Source: an uncultured Clostridia bacterium (lineage in GTDB: Bacteria; Bacillota; Clostridia; TANB77; CAG-508). Taken from it: a stretch of DNA of 56,008 nt. A model generated the notes under the pieces. It was not told the DNA's origin and did not search any database. It worked only from the letters and a program-made list of their open reading frames with translations. The stretch is taken from positions 1 through 56,008 of the forward strand of contig CANQKT010000036.1 of NCBI GenBank assembly GCA_947624525.1. Reading direction: 5' to 3'. Of the stretch, positions 24,516-33,224 are shown piece by piece. Positions within the stretch are counted from its first letter, which is position 1. Each line of letters starts with the position of its first letter. The position numbers were made by a program, and so were the translations under genes.

Positions 24516-26375
24516 ATGTGTGGTTTTTGTGGATTTACAGGTAAAGTAGAAGATAAAGAACGAGTCATAGAAAACATGATGGAAAAAATAATATATAGAG
24601 GGCCTGATAGTAAAGGGACTCATGTTGATGAGGATATTGCGTTAGGTTTTAGAAGGTTATCAATTATAGATTTAGAGGAAGGTTCTCAACCAATATATAA
24701 TGAAGATGAAACTAAGGTAATTGTGTTTAATGGTGAGATATATAATTATAAAGATATTCGTGAGGATTTAATTAATAAAGGGCATGTATTTAAAACTAAA
24801 ACAGATACTGAAGTTATTTTGCATGGGTATGAGGAATATGGTGCAGAGGTTTTAAATAAATTTCGTGGAATGTTTGGAATTGCTATTTGGGATTTGGTTA
24901 ATAAAGAATTATTTATAGCAAGAGATTTTTTTGGAATTAAACCAATGTATTATACTCAAGTTGGAGATGATTTGATTTTTGGCTCAGAAATTAAATCAAT
25001 TTTAACACATCCTAATGTAAAAAAAGAGCTTAATATAAATGCATTACAAAATTATTTATCCTTCCAATACGGAGTACCAAATGAAACATTTTTCAAAGAT
25101 ATTTATTGTTTGCAACCAGGTCATTATTTGAAGTTTAAAGATGGAAAAATAGAAATTACAAGATATTGGAAACCAGAGTTTAAGATAGATGATTCATGGG
25201 ATTATGATAAATTAGTTGATGAAATAGATAAGACTTTTAAAGATTCAGTTGAGGCTCATAAAATAAGTGATGTTGAGGTAGGATGCTTTTTATCAAGTGG
25301 TGTTGATTCAAGTTATGTTGCAACTCAATTTAAAGGTCAGAAAAGTTTTACTGTTGGATTTAATTACAACAAATATAATGAAATAGATTATGCAAAAGAA
25401 CTAGCAGAAGAAATAGGACAAGACCATTATTTTAAACAAATAGAAGATGATGAATTTTGGAATATTGTGCCTAAGGTTCAATATTATATGGATCAACCAC
25501 ATGCTGACCCTTCTTGTGTGGCTTTATATTATGTGTGTAAGATTGCAAGTGAACATGTAAAGGTTGTTCTATCAGGGGAAGGTGCAGATGAATTATTTGG
25601 AGGATATAGAATTTATCATGAGCCTTATAGTTTGAGATATAGTAAATTTTTGCCTAGATTTGTATGGAAGGGAATTGCTGGAATTTTGAATGCAATACCT
25701 AAAAATTTCCCGGGTAAGAGTTATGCAAATAGAGCTAGTAAGACTCTAGAAGAAAGATTTATTGGAAATGCAAATTTATTTTCTGATAAGGAAAAGCGTA
25801 AAATATTGAAAAATACTGAGGGAATGTTAAAACCAGAAGAAATAACAAAACCTTTTTATGATGATACAAAGGGTCTTGATGATGTTACAAGAATGCAGTA
25901 TATAGATATTAATTTATGGATGATAGGGGATATTCTATTAAAAGCTGATAGAATGAGTATGGCAAATTCACTTGAATTAAGAGTACCTTTCTTAGATAAA
26001 GAGGTATGGAATTTAGCTAGAACAATTCCTTCTAAATTTAAAGTTACAAAAGATGGACAAACTAAGGTAGCAATGAGAAAAGCAGCTTTAAAGAATATGC
26101 CGGAAAAAGTTGCATCAAGGAAAAAATTAGGTTTCCCTGTTCCAACAAGAGAGTGGTTGAAACAAGAAAAATATTATAATATTGTAAAAAAAGAGTTTGA
26201 GTCTGAAACAGCTAAAAAATATTTTGTTACAGAAGAAATTGTTAAGTTATTAGATGAGCACATAAAATTGAAAAAAGATAATAGTAGAAAAATCTGGACG
26301 ATTTATGTATTCTTGATTTGGTATAAGCAATTTTTTGAGGAGCAAAATAAGGAAGAGGAAAATAATCAAAACTAG
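24516..26375 (+). CDS. asnB: Asparagine synthase (glutamine-hydrolysing), copy 1
   Basis: Makes asparagine from aspartate, glutamine and ATP, or amidates a related acid. The 619-aa protein has Cys2 as the N-terminal glutaminase nucleophile (MCGFCGFTG), with RGPDSKG, FNGEIYN and DTEVILHGYEEYG of the class II amidotransferase domain (1-~200), then the synthetase domain with PPi loop SSGVDSS near residue 260 (second Gly of the usual SGGxDS replaced by Ser), SGEGADELFGGY and LRVPFLDKEV. ATG 24516 follows AAAGGAGA. A similar copy lies 3.4 kb downstream, and two unrelated genes lie between. Glutamine-dependent amidation of another substrate, as in wall or polymer modification, cannot be excluded. 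Confidence 0.92.
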   Translation: MCGFCGFTGKVEDKERVIENMMEKIIYRGPDSKGTHVDEDIALGFRRLSIIDLEEGSQPIYNEDETKVIVFNGEIYNYKDIREDLINKGHVFKTKTDTEVILHGYEEYGAEVLNKFRGMFGIAIWDLVNKELFIARDFFGIKPMYYTQVGDDLIFGSEIKSILTHPNVKKELNINALQNYLSFQYGVPNETFFKDIYCLQPGHYLKFKDGKIEITRYWKPEFKIDDSWDYDKLVDEIDKTFKDSVEAHKISDVEVGCFLSSGVDSSYVATQFKGQKSFTVGFNYNKYNEIDYAKELAEEIGQDHYFKQIEDDEFWNIVPKVQYYMDQPHADPSCVALYYVCKIASEHVKVVLSGEGADELFGGYRIYHEPYSLRYSKFLPRFVWKGIAGILNAIPKNFPGKSYANRASKTLEERFIGNANLFSDKEKRKILKNTEGMLKPEEITKPFYDDTKGLDDVTRMQYIDINLWMIGDILLKADRMSMANSLELRVPFLDKEVWNLARTIPSKFKVTKDGQTKVAMRKAALKNMPEKVASRKKLGFPVPTREWLKQEKYYNIVKKEFESETAKKYFVTEEIVKLLDEHIKLKKDNSRKIWTIYVFLIWYKQFFEEQNKEEENNQN

Positions 26376-26477
26376 ATGCTGATGGATTGTATAAAAGATT
26401 AAATACTATAAATGATTATAATCAATAATAATTTTGTTGTACAGAAATTTAATAAATTTAAAGGAGTGTGAATATAT

Positions 26478-27008
26478 ATGCCAGGATATATAATTCATTT
26501 AGCAACAGCGACAGAGTACATTAGAAAACATGAAAATGAAATAAAAAATAAAGAGGAATTTTTCAAAGGGAGCATAGCTCCTGACTTAACAACTAAAGAA
26601 AATAAGGTAATAACTCACTACGGACAAGGTAGTGATAAGGTTGAATTAAGAAAGTATTTGCAAGCTAATGATATAAATTCAGATTACAATAAAGGCTATT
26701 TTCTACATTTAATAACTGATTATATTTTTTATAATAAATTATTGGAATATACATCAAAACAAATATATAATGATTATGATATACTAAATGAATATTTAAT
26801 AAAAAAATATAGTGTTACAGTTTTAGATGAAATAAAAGATAAGGTTTTTTATAAAAATGGTGAAACGCAAATACTTAATAAAGAGTTAGCTGAAAAAGCC
26901 ATAGATATTGCATCAGATACTGAATTAGAAGATGTAAAAAACGAAATAGTCAGTTGTGAATATGTAGAAAAATGGGATAAAATAAGAGAATTAAAGAGAT
27001 TGGATTAG
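26478..27008 (+). CDS. Zinc-dependent phospholipase C-like protein
   Basis: A 176-aa protein starting MPGYIIHLATATEY, like the N-terminus of the Zn_dep_PLPC/S1-P1-like family (MPG..THxxxA). His and Asp residues that could bind zinc occur in the expected order: IHLATA, GSIAPDLT, THYG, FLHLITDYIFY. It lacks a signal peptide and is shorter than secreted phospholipases, so it may be an intracellular relative with a different substrate. ATG 26478 has AAGGAGTG 9 nt upstream. It lies between the first asnB-like gene and the cytidylyltransferase, all in one direction. The family call is moderate. Confidence 0.6.
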   Translation: MPGYIIHLATATEYIRKHENEIKNKEEFFKGSIAPDLTTKENKVITHYGQGSDKVELRKYLQANDINSDYNKGYFLHLITDYIFYNKLLEYTSKQIYNDYDILNEYLIKKYSVTVLDEIKDKVFYKNGETQILNKELAEKAIDIASDTELEDVKNEIVSCEYVEKWDKIRELKRLD

Positions 27009-27046
27009 AAGATGAAATAATATAAAATTTAAGGAAAGGAGTGTGT

Positions 27047-27074
27047 ATGTATATTTAATGCAGTAAATATACAT
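27047..27074 (+). promoter_or_regulatory. Perfect stem-loop between SD and cytidylyltransferase start
   Basis: ATGTATATTTA (27047-27057) and TAAATATACAT (27064-27074) form an 11-bp stem with a 6-nt loop. The SD AAGGAAAGGAG (27031-27041) precedes it and the start codon ATG 27086 follows 12 nt after it. Several mini-frames (ATG to stop in 2-5 codons) lie inside. Confidence 0.55.
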
Positions 27075-27085
27075 ATGAAAACAAT

Positions 27086-27898
27086 ATGAGTCATAAAGGG
27101 GATATATATGAAATAGGGGATAGAAAAATCCTATTAGTTAGAGGAATATTTGATTATTTTGAGAAGAGAAATTTTAGTAGATTAAAGGAAGAGTATGAAA
27201 GGGCAAGAGGATTAGGAGCAGAATTTTATATTGCACTTTATTCAGATTCAGTTCTAGAAATGGCTGGACATGATAGAAAATTAAAGGGCTTAGTCAGTGA
27301 CGAAGATCGAGTTTTTATGCTGGAATCACTAGATTTTATAGATGGTGCCTTCATAATAGATACTCCTAAAACTAGAGAAGTAGAAAATGGTTTAAAAGCA
27401 AAGTTATTAGATCAAGAAAATAGTAGAGAAGAAAAAAAGAGTATTCATAAAAAATACAATATAGGATATGCATCTGGAGCATTTAGCAATTTGCATAAAG
27501 GGCATATAGAACATTTAAGAGATATGTCAGAACAATGTCAAAAAGTAATTGTAGCTGCAAATTCAGATAGATTAATTACTGAATACAAACATAAAAAGGT
27601 TACTGTTGATGAAGAAACAAGAAGAGATATCTTATCACATATACGATATGTAGATATGGCAATAATTACAGATGATTATGACAAGCTTAAAGCTGTAGAA
27701 CGTGTTAGAGAATTATGTGGAAAATCTTTTGATGCAATTTTTGCAGGCAGTGATTGGAGAGGTAGTAAAAATTGGGAAGAGTTTGAAAAAAGGTTAAATA
27801 AGATGGGAATTGATGTTGTTTTTACAGAAAGACCTGAAAATGGAATATCAACAACTAAAATAGATAATGCAAAAAAAAGAGGAAAAAATGAACGATAA
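27086..27898 (+). CDS. Tandem cytidylyltransferase-like protein
   Basis: Nucleotidyltransferase of the TagD/RfaE superfamily, which couples CTP (or ATP) to a phosphorylated small alcohol such as glycerol-3-phosphate. The 270-aa protein consists of two related halves. The C-terminal half (residues ~125-260) has GAFSNLHKGH (the HxGH site), AANSDRLI, DEETRRDILSHIRYVD, FAGSDWRGSKNWEEFE and GISTTKI, a complete signature. The N-terminal half (~10-105) has the same frame in degenerate form (RGIFDYFEKRNFSRLKEE, ALYSDSVL, DEDRVFMLESLDFID) without HxGH, so it is probably inactive. Between two asnB-like genes, it may serve in polymer or head-group synthesis; this is inference. Confidence 0.75.
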   Translation: MSHKGDIYEIGDRKILLVRGIFDYFEKRNFSRLKEEYERARGLGAEFYIALYSDSVLEMAGHDRKLKGLVSDEDRVFMLESLDFIDGAFIIDTPKTREVENGLKAKLLDQENSREEKKSIHKKYNIGYASGAFSNLHKGHIEHLRDMSEQCQKVIVAANSDRLITEYKHKKVTVDEETRRDILSHIRYVDMAIITDDYDKLKAVERVRELCGKSFDAIFAGSDWRGSKNWEEFEKRLNKMGIDVVFTERPENGISTTKIDNAKKRGKNER

Positions 27899-27961
27899 TC
27901 AAATAGTAAAAATATTATACACAAATTTATTTTTAAGATTTGAAAGGAGTATAAGCAAGAA

Positions 27962-29794
27962 ATGTGTGGTTTTGTAGGTTTTGTGGACAAGTTAAGCAAA
28001 GATGAAAAACAAAAAAGTATAAAATTAATGGCAGATAGAATTATTCATAGAGGCCCTGATGAAGAAGGGTATTATGTGGATGATAATATTGCTTTAGGAC
28101 ATAGAAGATTATCAATTATAGATTTATCAAGTGGTAAACAACCAATGTTTAATGAGGATGGAAGTCTGGTTGTTGTGTTTAATGGAGAAATTTATAATTA
28201 TCAAGAAATAAAAAAGGAATTAGAAGAAAAAGGTCATATATTCAATACAAATTCAGATACAGAAGTATTAGTTCATGGATATGAAGAATACAAGGAAAAC
28301 TTATTTAATAAATTAAGAGGAATGTTTGCCTTTGTAATATATGATATCAAAAATAAAGAACTAATAGGAGTTAGAGACTATTTTGGGATAAAACCTTTTT
28401 ATTATTATGATGATGATAAAACCTTTATTTTTGGTTCTGAAATAAAAAGCTTTTTAGATCATCCAAACTTTGTTAAAGAGGTTAATAAAAAAGCACTAAA
28501 ACCATATTTAACCTTTCAATATTCTGTATTAGATGAAACTTTTTTTAAGAATACATATAGATTAAAACCGGGAAATTATATCAAATATAAAGATGGAAAA
28601 ATAGAAATAAAACAATACTTTAAAGCTGAATATATGAAGCAAAAAGATACTTATGAAAATTATAAAAAACAAGTAAAAGAATCTTTAGAGGATTCGGTAA
28701 AATGCCATCAAATAAGCGATGTTGAGGTAGGCTCTTATTTATCAGGTGGAGTTGATTCATCATATATAGTAAGTATGGCAAAGCCTGATAAAACTTTTAC
28801 TGTAGGGTTTGACAAAACTGGATTTGATGAATCAGTCTTTGCAAAAGATTTATCAAAAATATTTAATACAAATAATTATAATAGAGTATTAACAGGTGAT
28901 GATTTCTTTGATGCATTACCAATTGTTCAATATCATACAGATGAGCCACATGCTAATTTATCAACTGTTCCATTATATTTTCTATCAAAACTAGCACGAG
29001 AGAAAGTCAAAGTTGTGCTTTCAGGTGAAGGTGCTGATGAAATGTATGGTGGATATAATGAATTAAATGTTAGTAAATGGATAAAAGCTTATTGCAAATT
29101 ACCTTTAGCTTTTAGAAAAGCATTGGCAAATAAAGTTAGAAATAAAAAGAAATTTAAAGGTAAAAGAATTATATGTCAATATGATAGACCATTATCTGAA
29201 AGATTTATTGGTAATGCCTTTATTATGGATGATAATGAAACTGAAGATATTTTATGTGATGAATTAAAAGGCAATGGTGTAAAATATGTGGATATCATCA
29301 AACCATATTATGAAGATGTGAAAAATGAGGATGAGATTACTCAAATGATGTATATTAATATGCATTTTTGGCTTGCAAAAGATATGCTTTTAAAGGCTGA
29401 TAAAATGAGTATGGCAAATTCAGTTGAGTTAAGAGTTCCGTTTTTGGATAAGGAAGTGTGGAATGTTGCTAGAAAGATTCCTAGTAAATATTTAATTAAA
29501 GATGGTGAGACTAAAAAAGTTTTTAGAGATGTTGCAGTTGATGTAATTCCAGAGGAATGGGCAAAGAGAAGAAAATTAGGCTTTCCAGTACCTTTCTTTA
29601 TGTGGATTAAAGAAGATAAGTATTTTAATAAAGTAAAGGATTTATTTATGCAAGATTGGGTTAGTGAGTTTTTTGATAAGGATAAGATTAATAAAATGCT
29701 TGATGATCATTATGCAGGTGTAGAAAATCATGGTAGAAAGTTGTATAATATTTATATTTTCTTGGTTTGGTATAAGGTGTATTTTGTAGATTAA
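27962..29794 (+). CDS. asnB: Asparagine synthase (glutamine-hydrolysing), copy 2
   Basis: Paralogue of the gene at 24516, similar along its whole length. The 610-aa protein has Cys2 (MCGFVGFVD), RGPDEEG, FNGEIYN and DTEVLVHGYEEY in the glutaminase domain, and in the synthetase domain a canonical SGGVDSSYIV loop, SGEGADEMYGGY and LRVPFLDKEV. ATG 27962 has AAAGGAG about 13 nt upstream, a long spacing. It is 63 bp downstream of the cytidylyltransferase and ends just before palindrome B1. Two copies in 5 kb suggest either a dosage effect or different acceptor substrates. Confidence 0.92.
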   Translation: MCGFVGFVDKLSKDEKQKSIKLMADRIIHRGPDEEGYYVDDNIALGHRRLSIIDLSSGKQPMFNEDGSLVVVFNGEIYNYQEIKKELEEKGHIFNTNSDTEVLVHGYEEYKENLFNKLRGMFAFVIYDIKNKELIGVRDYFGIKPFYYYDDDKTFIFGSEIKSFLDHPNFVKEVNKKALKPYLTFQYSVLDETFFKNTYRLKPGNYIKYKDGKIEIKQYFKAEYMKQKDTYENYKKQVKESLEDSVKCHQISDVEVGSYLSGGVDSSYIVSMAKPDKTFTVGFDKTGFDESVFAKDLSKIFNTNNYNRVLTGDDFFDALPIVQYHTDEPHANLSTVPLYFLSKLAREKVKVVLSGEGADEMYGGYNELNVSKWIKAYCKLPLAFRKALANKVRNKKKFKGKRIICQYDRPLSERFIGNAFIMDDNETEDILCDELKGNGVKYVDIIKPYYEDVKNEDEITQMMYINMHFWLAKDMLLKADKMSMANSVELRVPFLDKEVWNVARKIPSKYLIKDGETKKVFRDVAVDVIPEEWAKRRKLGFPVPFFMWIKEDKYFNKVKDLFMQDWVSEFFDKDKINKMLDDHYAGVENHGRKLYNIYIFLVWYKVYFVD

Positions 29795-29806
29795 AATTTG
29801 TTTATC

Positions 29807-30065
29807 ATAATTTTACATTTTAACCATTTGAGTGAGTTGCCGAGAGAAATAAAATAATAAAAATAAAAATCTTTGAAAACGTAATCTCCGGGTATAACAG
29901 TTTCTAAGCATACACCCTTGAGCCTCTCCGATGGCTATGAAACACGCACCCTCAAGTAGTGTATCGCAAGAAACTGTAATACCCTCCGTTAACATTTTCA
30001 AAGATTTTTATTTTTATTATTTTATTTCTCCGAGGGAGTGTATAGTGGTTAAAATGTAAAATTAT
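29807..30065. repeat. Family B nested palindrome, copy B1
   Basis: Outer arms 29807-29826 / 30046-30065 (20 bp, perfect); end boxes GAGTGAGTTGCC and CCGAGGGAGTGTATAG; middle arms 29844-29879 / 29995-30030 (36 bp, perfect, A/T-rich); a 115-nt core with two more stems (ACAGTTTCT/AGAAACTGT and ATACAC-C-CTTGAG / CTCAAG-TA-GTGTAT) and the GC-richer loop CTCTCCGATGGC. It lies between convergent asnB copy 2 and mutS2; the right outer arm covers the mutS2 stop codon. It could serve as a bidirectional terminator. Confidence 0.9.
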
Positions 30066-32431
30066 TTTTTTAATTCAACAACAGTTACTCCCATTTCTCC
30101 TTCGCCAAAAGTACCAAGTCTAAAACTTTTAACATGTGGATGTGTTTTCAAAAAAACATGAATACCTTCTCTCAGCTTTCCTGTACCTTTTCCATGTACA
30201 ATTCTAACACTGTTCAAATTTGATAAATAAGCATCATCTAAATACTTATCTATTATCCAGATTGCGTTATCTACAGTTTCTCCTATCACATTTATTTCGG
30301 AGGTAATAGATCTAGATTTTAAACTAGATTTATTAGAGTAATTATTATACTTTGGTGTGCTTTTTTTTGATAATCCAGTCTTATTAACCAATTCTATATT
30401 ATTTACTTTTACATTTGTTTTTGTATTCCCAAATTGAACAAAAACTTCGTTAGACTTGTTTGGAAGACTTAAAACAGTTCCAATAATATTAAAAGGTTTT
30501 ACCAAAACTTCCATTCCAATTTTAATATCTATATTATTATCTTGATTATCATTATTATCTAAATTAGATAAATTATCTTTTATACTGTCGTTTAAATTAT
30601 TTCGTAAGTTGTTAGCAACTTTTAAAGAGTCTTTATCAGTAGTTTCATATAATTCATTTAATTTTTTTATAATGTCGTTTGATTTTTCTTTTGCTGAAAT
30701 TAAAATATTTTTAGCCTCATTTTTTGCTTTACTAATAATTTCGGCTTTTCTAACTTCAACATCTGAAACATCATTTTCAAGTTGTTTACGCAATAATTCA
30801 ATTTGATTAGAATTTTTTATTGTTCTTTCTTTTTCTTTTTCAATTAATAATTTATCATCATAAATATTTTTAATCAATTCCTCAACACTAATAGTATCTT
30901 CACTCATTAAGCTTTCTGCTCTTTTCAAAATTTCTTCTGGTAGGCCTAATCTTCTACTTATTGCAAATGCGTTACTTTTTCCAGGAACACCAATTAAAAT
31001 TTTGTAAGTAGGGCATAAGTTATCTATGTCAAATTCTGAACTTGCATTTTCAAAGCCATCAGTTATTAGTGCATAGTGTTTCAATTCTGGATAATGAGTT
31101 GTAGAAAGTGTTAAGGAATCTTTATTGTAAAGGCTTTCTAAAATGCTAATAGCTAAATTTGCACCTTGTACGGGATCAGTACCTGAGCCTAATTCATCAA
31201 TTAAAATAAGACTGTTTGCAGTTGAATAATTTAAAATCTCGACTATATTAGTCATGTGTGAAGAAAAGGTACTTAAAGATTCTTGAATACTTTGTTCATC
31301 ACCAATATCTGCAAAGACATTATCAAATACGTATATACTACTATTTTCCTTTGCAGGAATATGAAGTCCACTACACGCCATTAAACATAAAAGTCCTACT
31401 GTTTTTAGAGTAACAGTTTTTCCACCTGTATTTGGACCAGTTATTATTAAAGCTTTGAAGCTTTTTCCAAGATTAATATCTATAGGTACTACGTCTTTAG
31501 AATCAATTAGGGGATGTCTTGCTTGCTTAAGATCTATGAATTTTTCCTCATTTATTATTGGTTCTGTTCCATCTATTTCTTGAGAATATTTTGCTTTTGC
31601 AAAAACTAAATCAATTATTCCAATTATATTAATAGTGTCTTTAATATTCTCTACAATAGGATATAGTTGTGTTGATAAAGCCTCTAATATCTTTTCTATT
31701 TCAACATTTTCTTCTAATTTTATATTATTAATTTGATTATTTAATTCAAAAACTGAAGTTGGTTCAATATATACAGTTGATCCACTTGCTGATATATCGT
31801 GTATAAGTCCAGAGACATTTTCTTTATATTCAATTTTTATAGGAATAACATATCTATCATTTCTAATAGTAATAATAGGTTCCATTACATATTTTGAATA
31901 ACTAGAGGAATGAATAAATGAGTTTAATTTCTCTTTTATACCACTTTCTAATCTACGTCTGTTTCGTCTTAAGGTGTTAAGAGTTTTTGATGCATCATCT
32001 GCAATATTATTTTCATCTATTATTGATTTAGTAATATCTCTATGTATTCCATGGTTTGAGTATAATGCTTCAAAATAGTCTTTTAGAATATTTGAATTAT
32101 TGTCTTCAAAATTGTTGTAGTATTCCTTTAAATTAGAAGAGTTTTTTAAAATTTTGGCAATTTCCAACAATGCTTTAGGATTTAGTGGAATATAACTCTC
32201 TAAATTCTTTATATATGGTGTTATGTTGTCAATTTCGTCAATTGGAAGATTACCATATTTTATAATAAATGTGTATGCTTCGGAGGTTTGTTTTAAAAGT
32301 TTTTTTACTTCTTCTTGTTTAGTTGATGGGCATATGTTTGAGCATAATTCTTTTCCAATGTATGTTTTGCAGTATTTTGAAAGTTTTTCTAGGATAGTGT
32401 TAAATTCTAATTTTATTAGATTTGAGTTCAT
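30062..32431 (-). CDS. mutS2: Endonuclease MutS2
   Basis: MutS paralogue that suppresses recombination and, in Bacillus, acts on collided ribosomes. The 789-aa protein has the MutS core and clamp helices (residues ~1-300), an ATPase domain with Walker A ITGPNTGGKTVTLKT (~residue 330), LIDELGSGTDP (Walker B) and TTHYPELK, a long coiled-coil region (~510-620), the KOW-like segment (IKIGMEVLVKPF) and a C-terminal Smr nuclease domain (DNAIWIIDKYLDDAYLS, IVHGKGTGKLREG). No mismatch-recognition domain I, as expected. It starts at ATG 32431 after AAAGGAGAT and has its own promoter. The last codon lies inside palindrome B1. Confidence 0.97.
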   Translation of the reverse strand: MNSNLIKLEFNTILEKLSKYCKTYIGKELCSNICPSTKQEEVKKLLKQTSEAYTFIIKYGNLPIDEIDNITPYIKNLESYIPLNPKALLEIAKILKNSSNLKEYYNNFEDNNSNILKDYFEALYSNHGIHRDITKSIIDENNIADDASKTLNTLRRNRRRLESGIKEKLNSFIHSSSYSKYVMEPIITIRNDRYVIPIKIEYKENVSGLIHDISASGSTVYIEPTSVFELNNQINNIKLEENVEIEKILEALSTQLYPIVENIKDTINIIGIIDLVFAKAKYSQEIDGTEPIINEEKFIDLKQARHPLIDSKDVVPIDINLGKSFKALIITGPNTGGKTVTLKTVGLLCLMACSGLHIPAKENSSIYVFDNVFADIGDEQSIQESLSTFSSHMTNIVEILNYSTANSLILIDELGSGTDPVQGANLAISILESLYNKDSLTLSTTHYPELKHYALITDGFENASSEFDIDNLCPTYKILIGVPGKSNAFAISRRLGLPEEILKRAESLMSEDTISVEELIKNIYDDKLLIEKEKERTIKNSNQIELLRKQLENDVSDVEVRKAEIISKAKNEAKNILISAKEKSNDIIKKLNELYETTDKDSLKVANNLRNNLNDSIKDNLSNLDNNDNQDNNIDIKIGMEVLVKPFNIIGTVLSLPNKSNEVFVQFGNTKTNVKVNNIELVNKTGLSKKSTPKYNNYSNKSSLKSRSITSEINVIGETVDNAIWIIDKYLDDAYLSNLNSVRIVHGKGTGKLREGIHVFLKTHPHVKSFRLGTFGEGEMGVTVVELKK

Positions 32432-32461
32432 AGTATATCTCCTTTTTTCAATAATGGGATT

Positions 32462-32490
32462 ATTATAGCATTATTTTTTAGACAGTTCAA
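32462..32490 (-). promoter_or_regulatory. Sigma-A promoter of mutS2
   Basis: Minus strand TTGAAC (32485-32490), 17-bp spacer, TATAAT (32462-32467). Confidence 0.8.
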
Positions 32491-32582
32491 GTGGTGTGTT
32501 GCTTTAAAGGTTAATTATGAAAAATTTAAGCACCTGAACTATAACGGTGTGTTACCTGAACATAAAAAAATTGAAAAAATAC

Positions 32583-32611
32583 TTGAAAAAAATGGAATAA
32601 CAGTATATAAT
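32583..32611 (+). promoter_or_regulatory. Sigma-A promoter of the rimP-truB operon
   Basis: TTGAAA (32583-32588), 17-bp spacer, TATAAT (32606-32611); predicted transcription start near 32618. Confidence 0.8.
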
Positions 32612-32638
32612 AATAATGCAAAATACTTAACGAGCAAG

Positions 32639-32661
32639 AGAGTGGGAACAAATCCCACTCT
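32639..32661 (+). promoter_or_regulatory. Leader hairpin of the rimP operon
   Basis: AGAGTGGGA (32639-32647) and TCCCACTCT (32653-32661), a 9-bp stem starting about 20 nt into the transcript, followed by TTAGTTGT. It may be an attenuator or a 5' stabilising hairpin; the T-tract is weak. Confidence 0.5.
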
Positions 32662-32689
32662 TTAGTTGTAATTAGAGGGAGGAGAAAAG

Positions 32690-33160
32690 TTGGCAAGTAT
32701 TGAAGAAAGAGTGGAAACTCTAATAGGAAAATCAATTGAAGCTTTAGGTTATCAGTTGTATGATGTTCAATATGCAAAAGAAGGAAAAGACTATTTTCTA
32801 AGAATATTTATAGAAAAACCAGAAGGAGCAATTACTTTAGAGGATTGTGAAAAAGTAAATAATGAGATAGAAGAAATGCTTGATGTAGCAGATTATATTA
32901 AAGAACAGTATTTTTTAGAAGTTTCTTCAACAGGTGTTGAAAAAGTTATAAGAAAAGAAAAACATTTGCAAGAAAATGTAAATAAAATGATTAATGTAAA
33001 ATTATTCAAGCCTGTTAATAATAGAAAAGATTTTGTAGGAATTCTAAAAAAATTTGATGATGAGACTATATACTTAAAGGTAGATGGTGAAGTTATTGAA
33101 TTAGAAAGGAAAAATATCTCATTAATAAAAAAGTATTATGATTGGGATAGTGAAATTTAA
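32690..33160 (+). CDS. rimP: Ribosome maturation factor RimP
   Basis: Needed for late assembly of the 30S head. The 156-aa protein has the two-domain family layout: N-terminal alpha/beta (residues ~1-85; LYDVQYAKEGKDYFLRIFIEKPEGAITLEDCEKVN) and C-terminal Sm-like barrel (~86-156; VEKVIRKEKHL, VKLFKPVNNRKDFVGILKKF). The start is TTG 32690, with GGGAGGAG 6 nt upstream; no ATG fits. First gene of rimP-nusA-ylxR-infB-rbfA-nrnA-truB, the conserved Bacillota order. Confidence 0.95.
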   Translation: MASIEERVETLIGKSIEALGYQLYDVQYAKEGKDYFLRIFIEKPEGAITLEDCEKVNNEIEEMLDVADYIKEQYFLEVSSTGVEKVIRKEKHLQENVNKMINVKLFKPVNNRKDFVGILKKFDDETIYLKVDGEVIELERKNISLIKKYYDWDSEI

Positions 33161-33224
33161 TTATAAAGTTACATAGCATTGTAGTAAAAAATAAAAATTT
33201 TAATAAAAGGAGGAATTTAGAAAA

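Noticed and set aside
29813..30001. 62-codon minus-strand open frame inside B1
   Set aside because: It lies wholly within the palindrome, has no SD, and its product is simply the translated repeat; B2 differs in frame-relevant bases.
32470..32664. Open frame (...GVLPEHKKIEKILEKNG...) upstream of rimP
   Set aside because: No ATG or good alternative start with SD, and it overlaps the mutS2 and rimP promoters and the leader hairpin; possibly an old gene remnant but not supportable.
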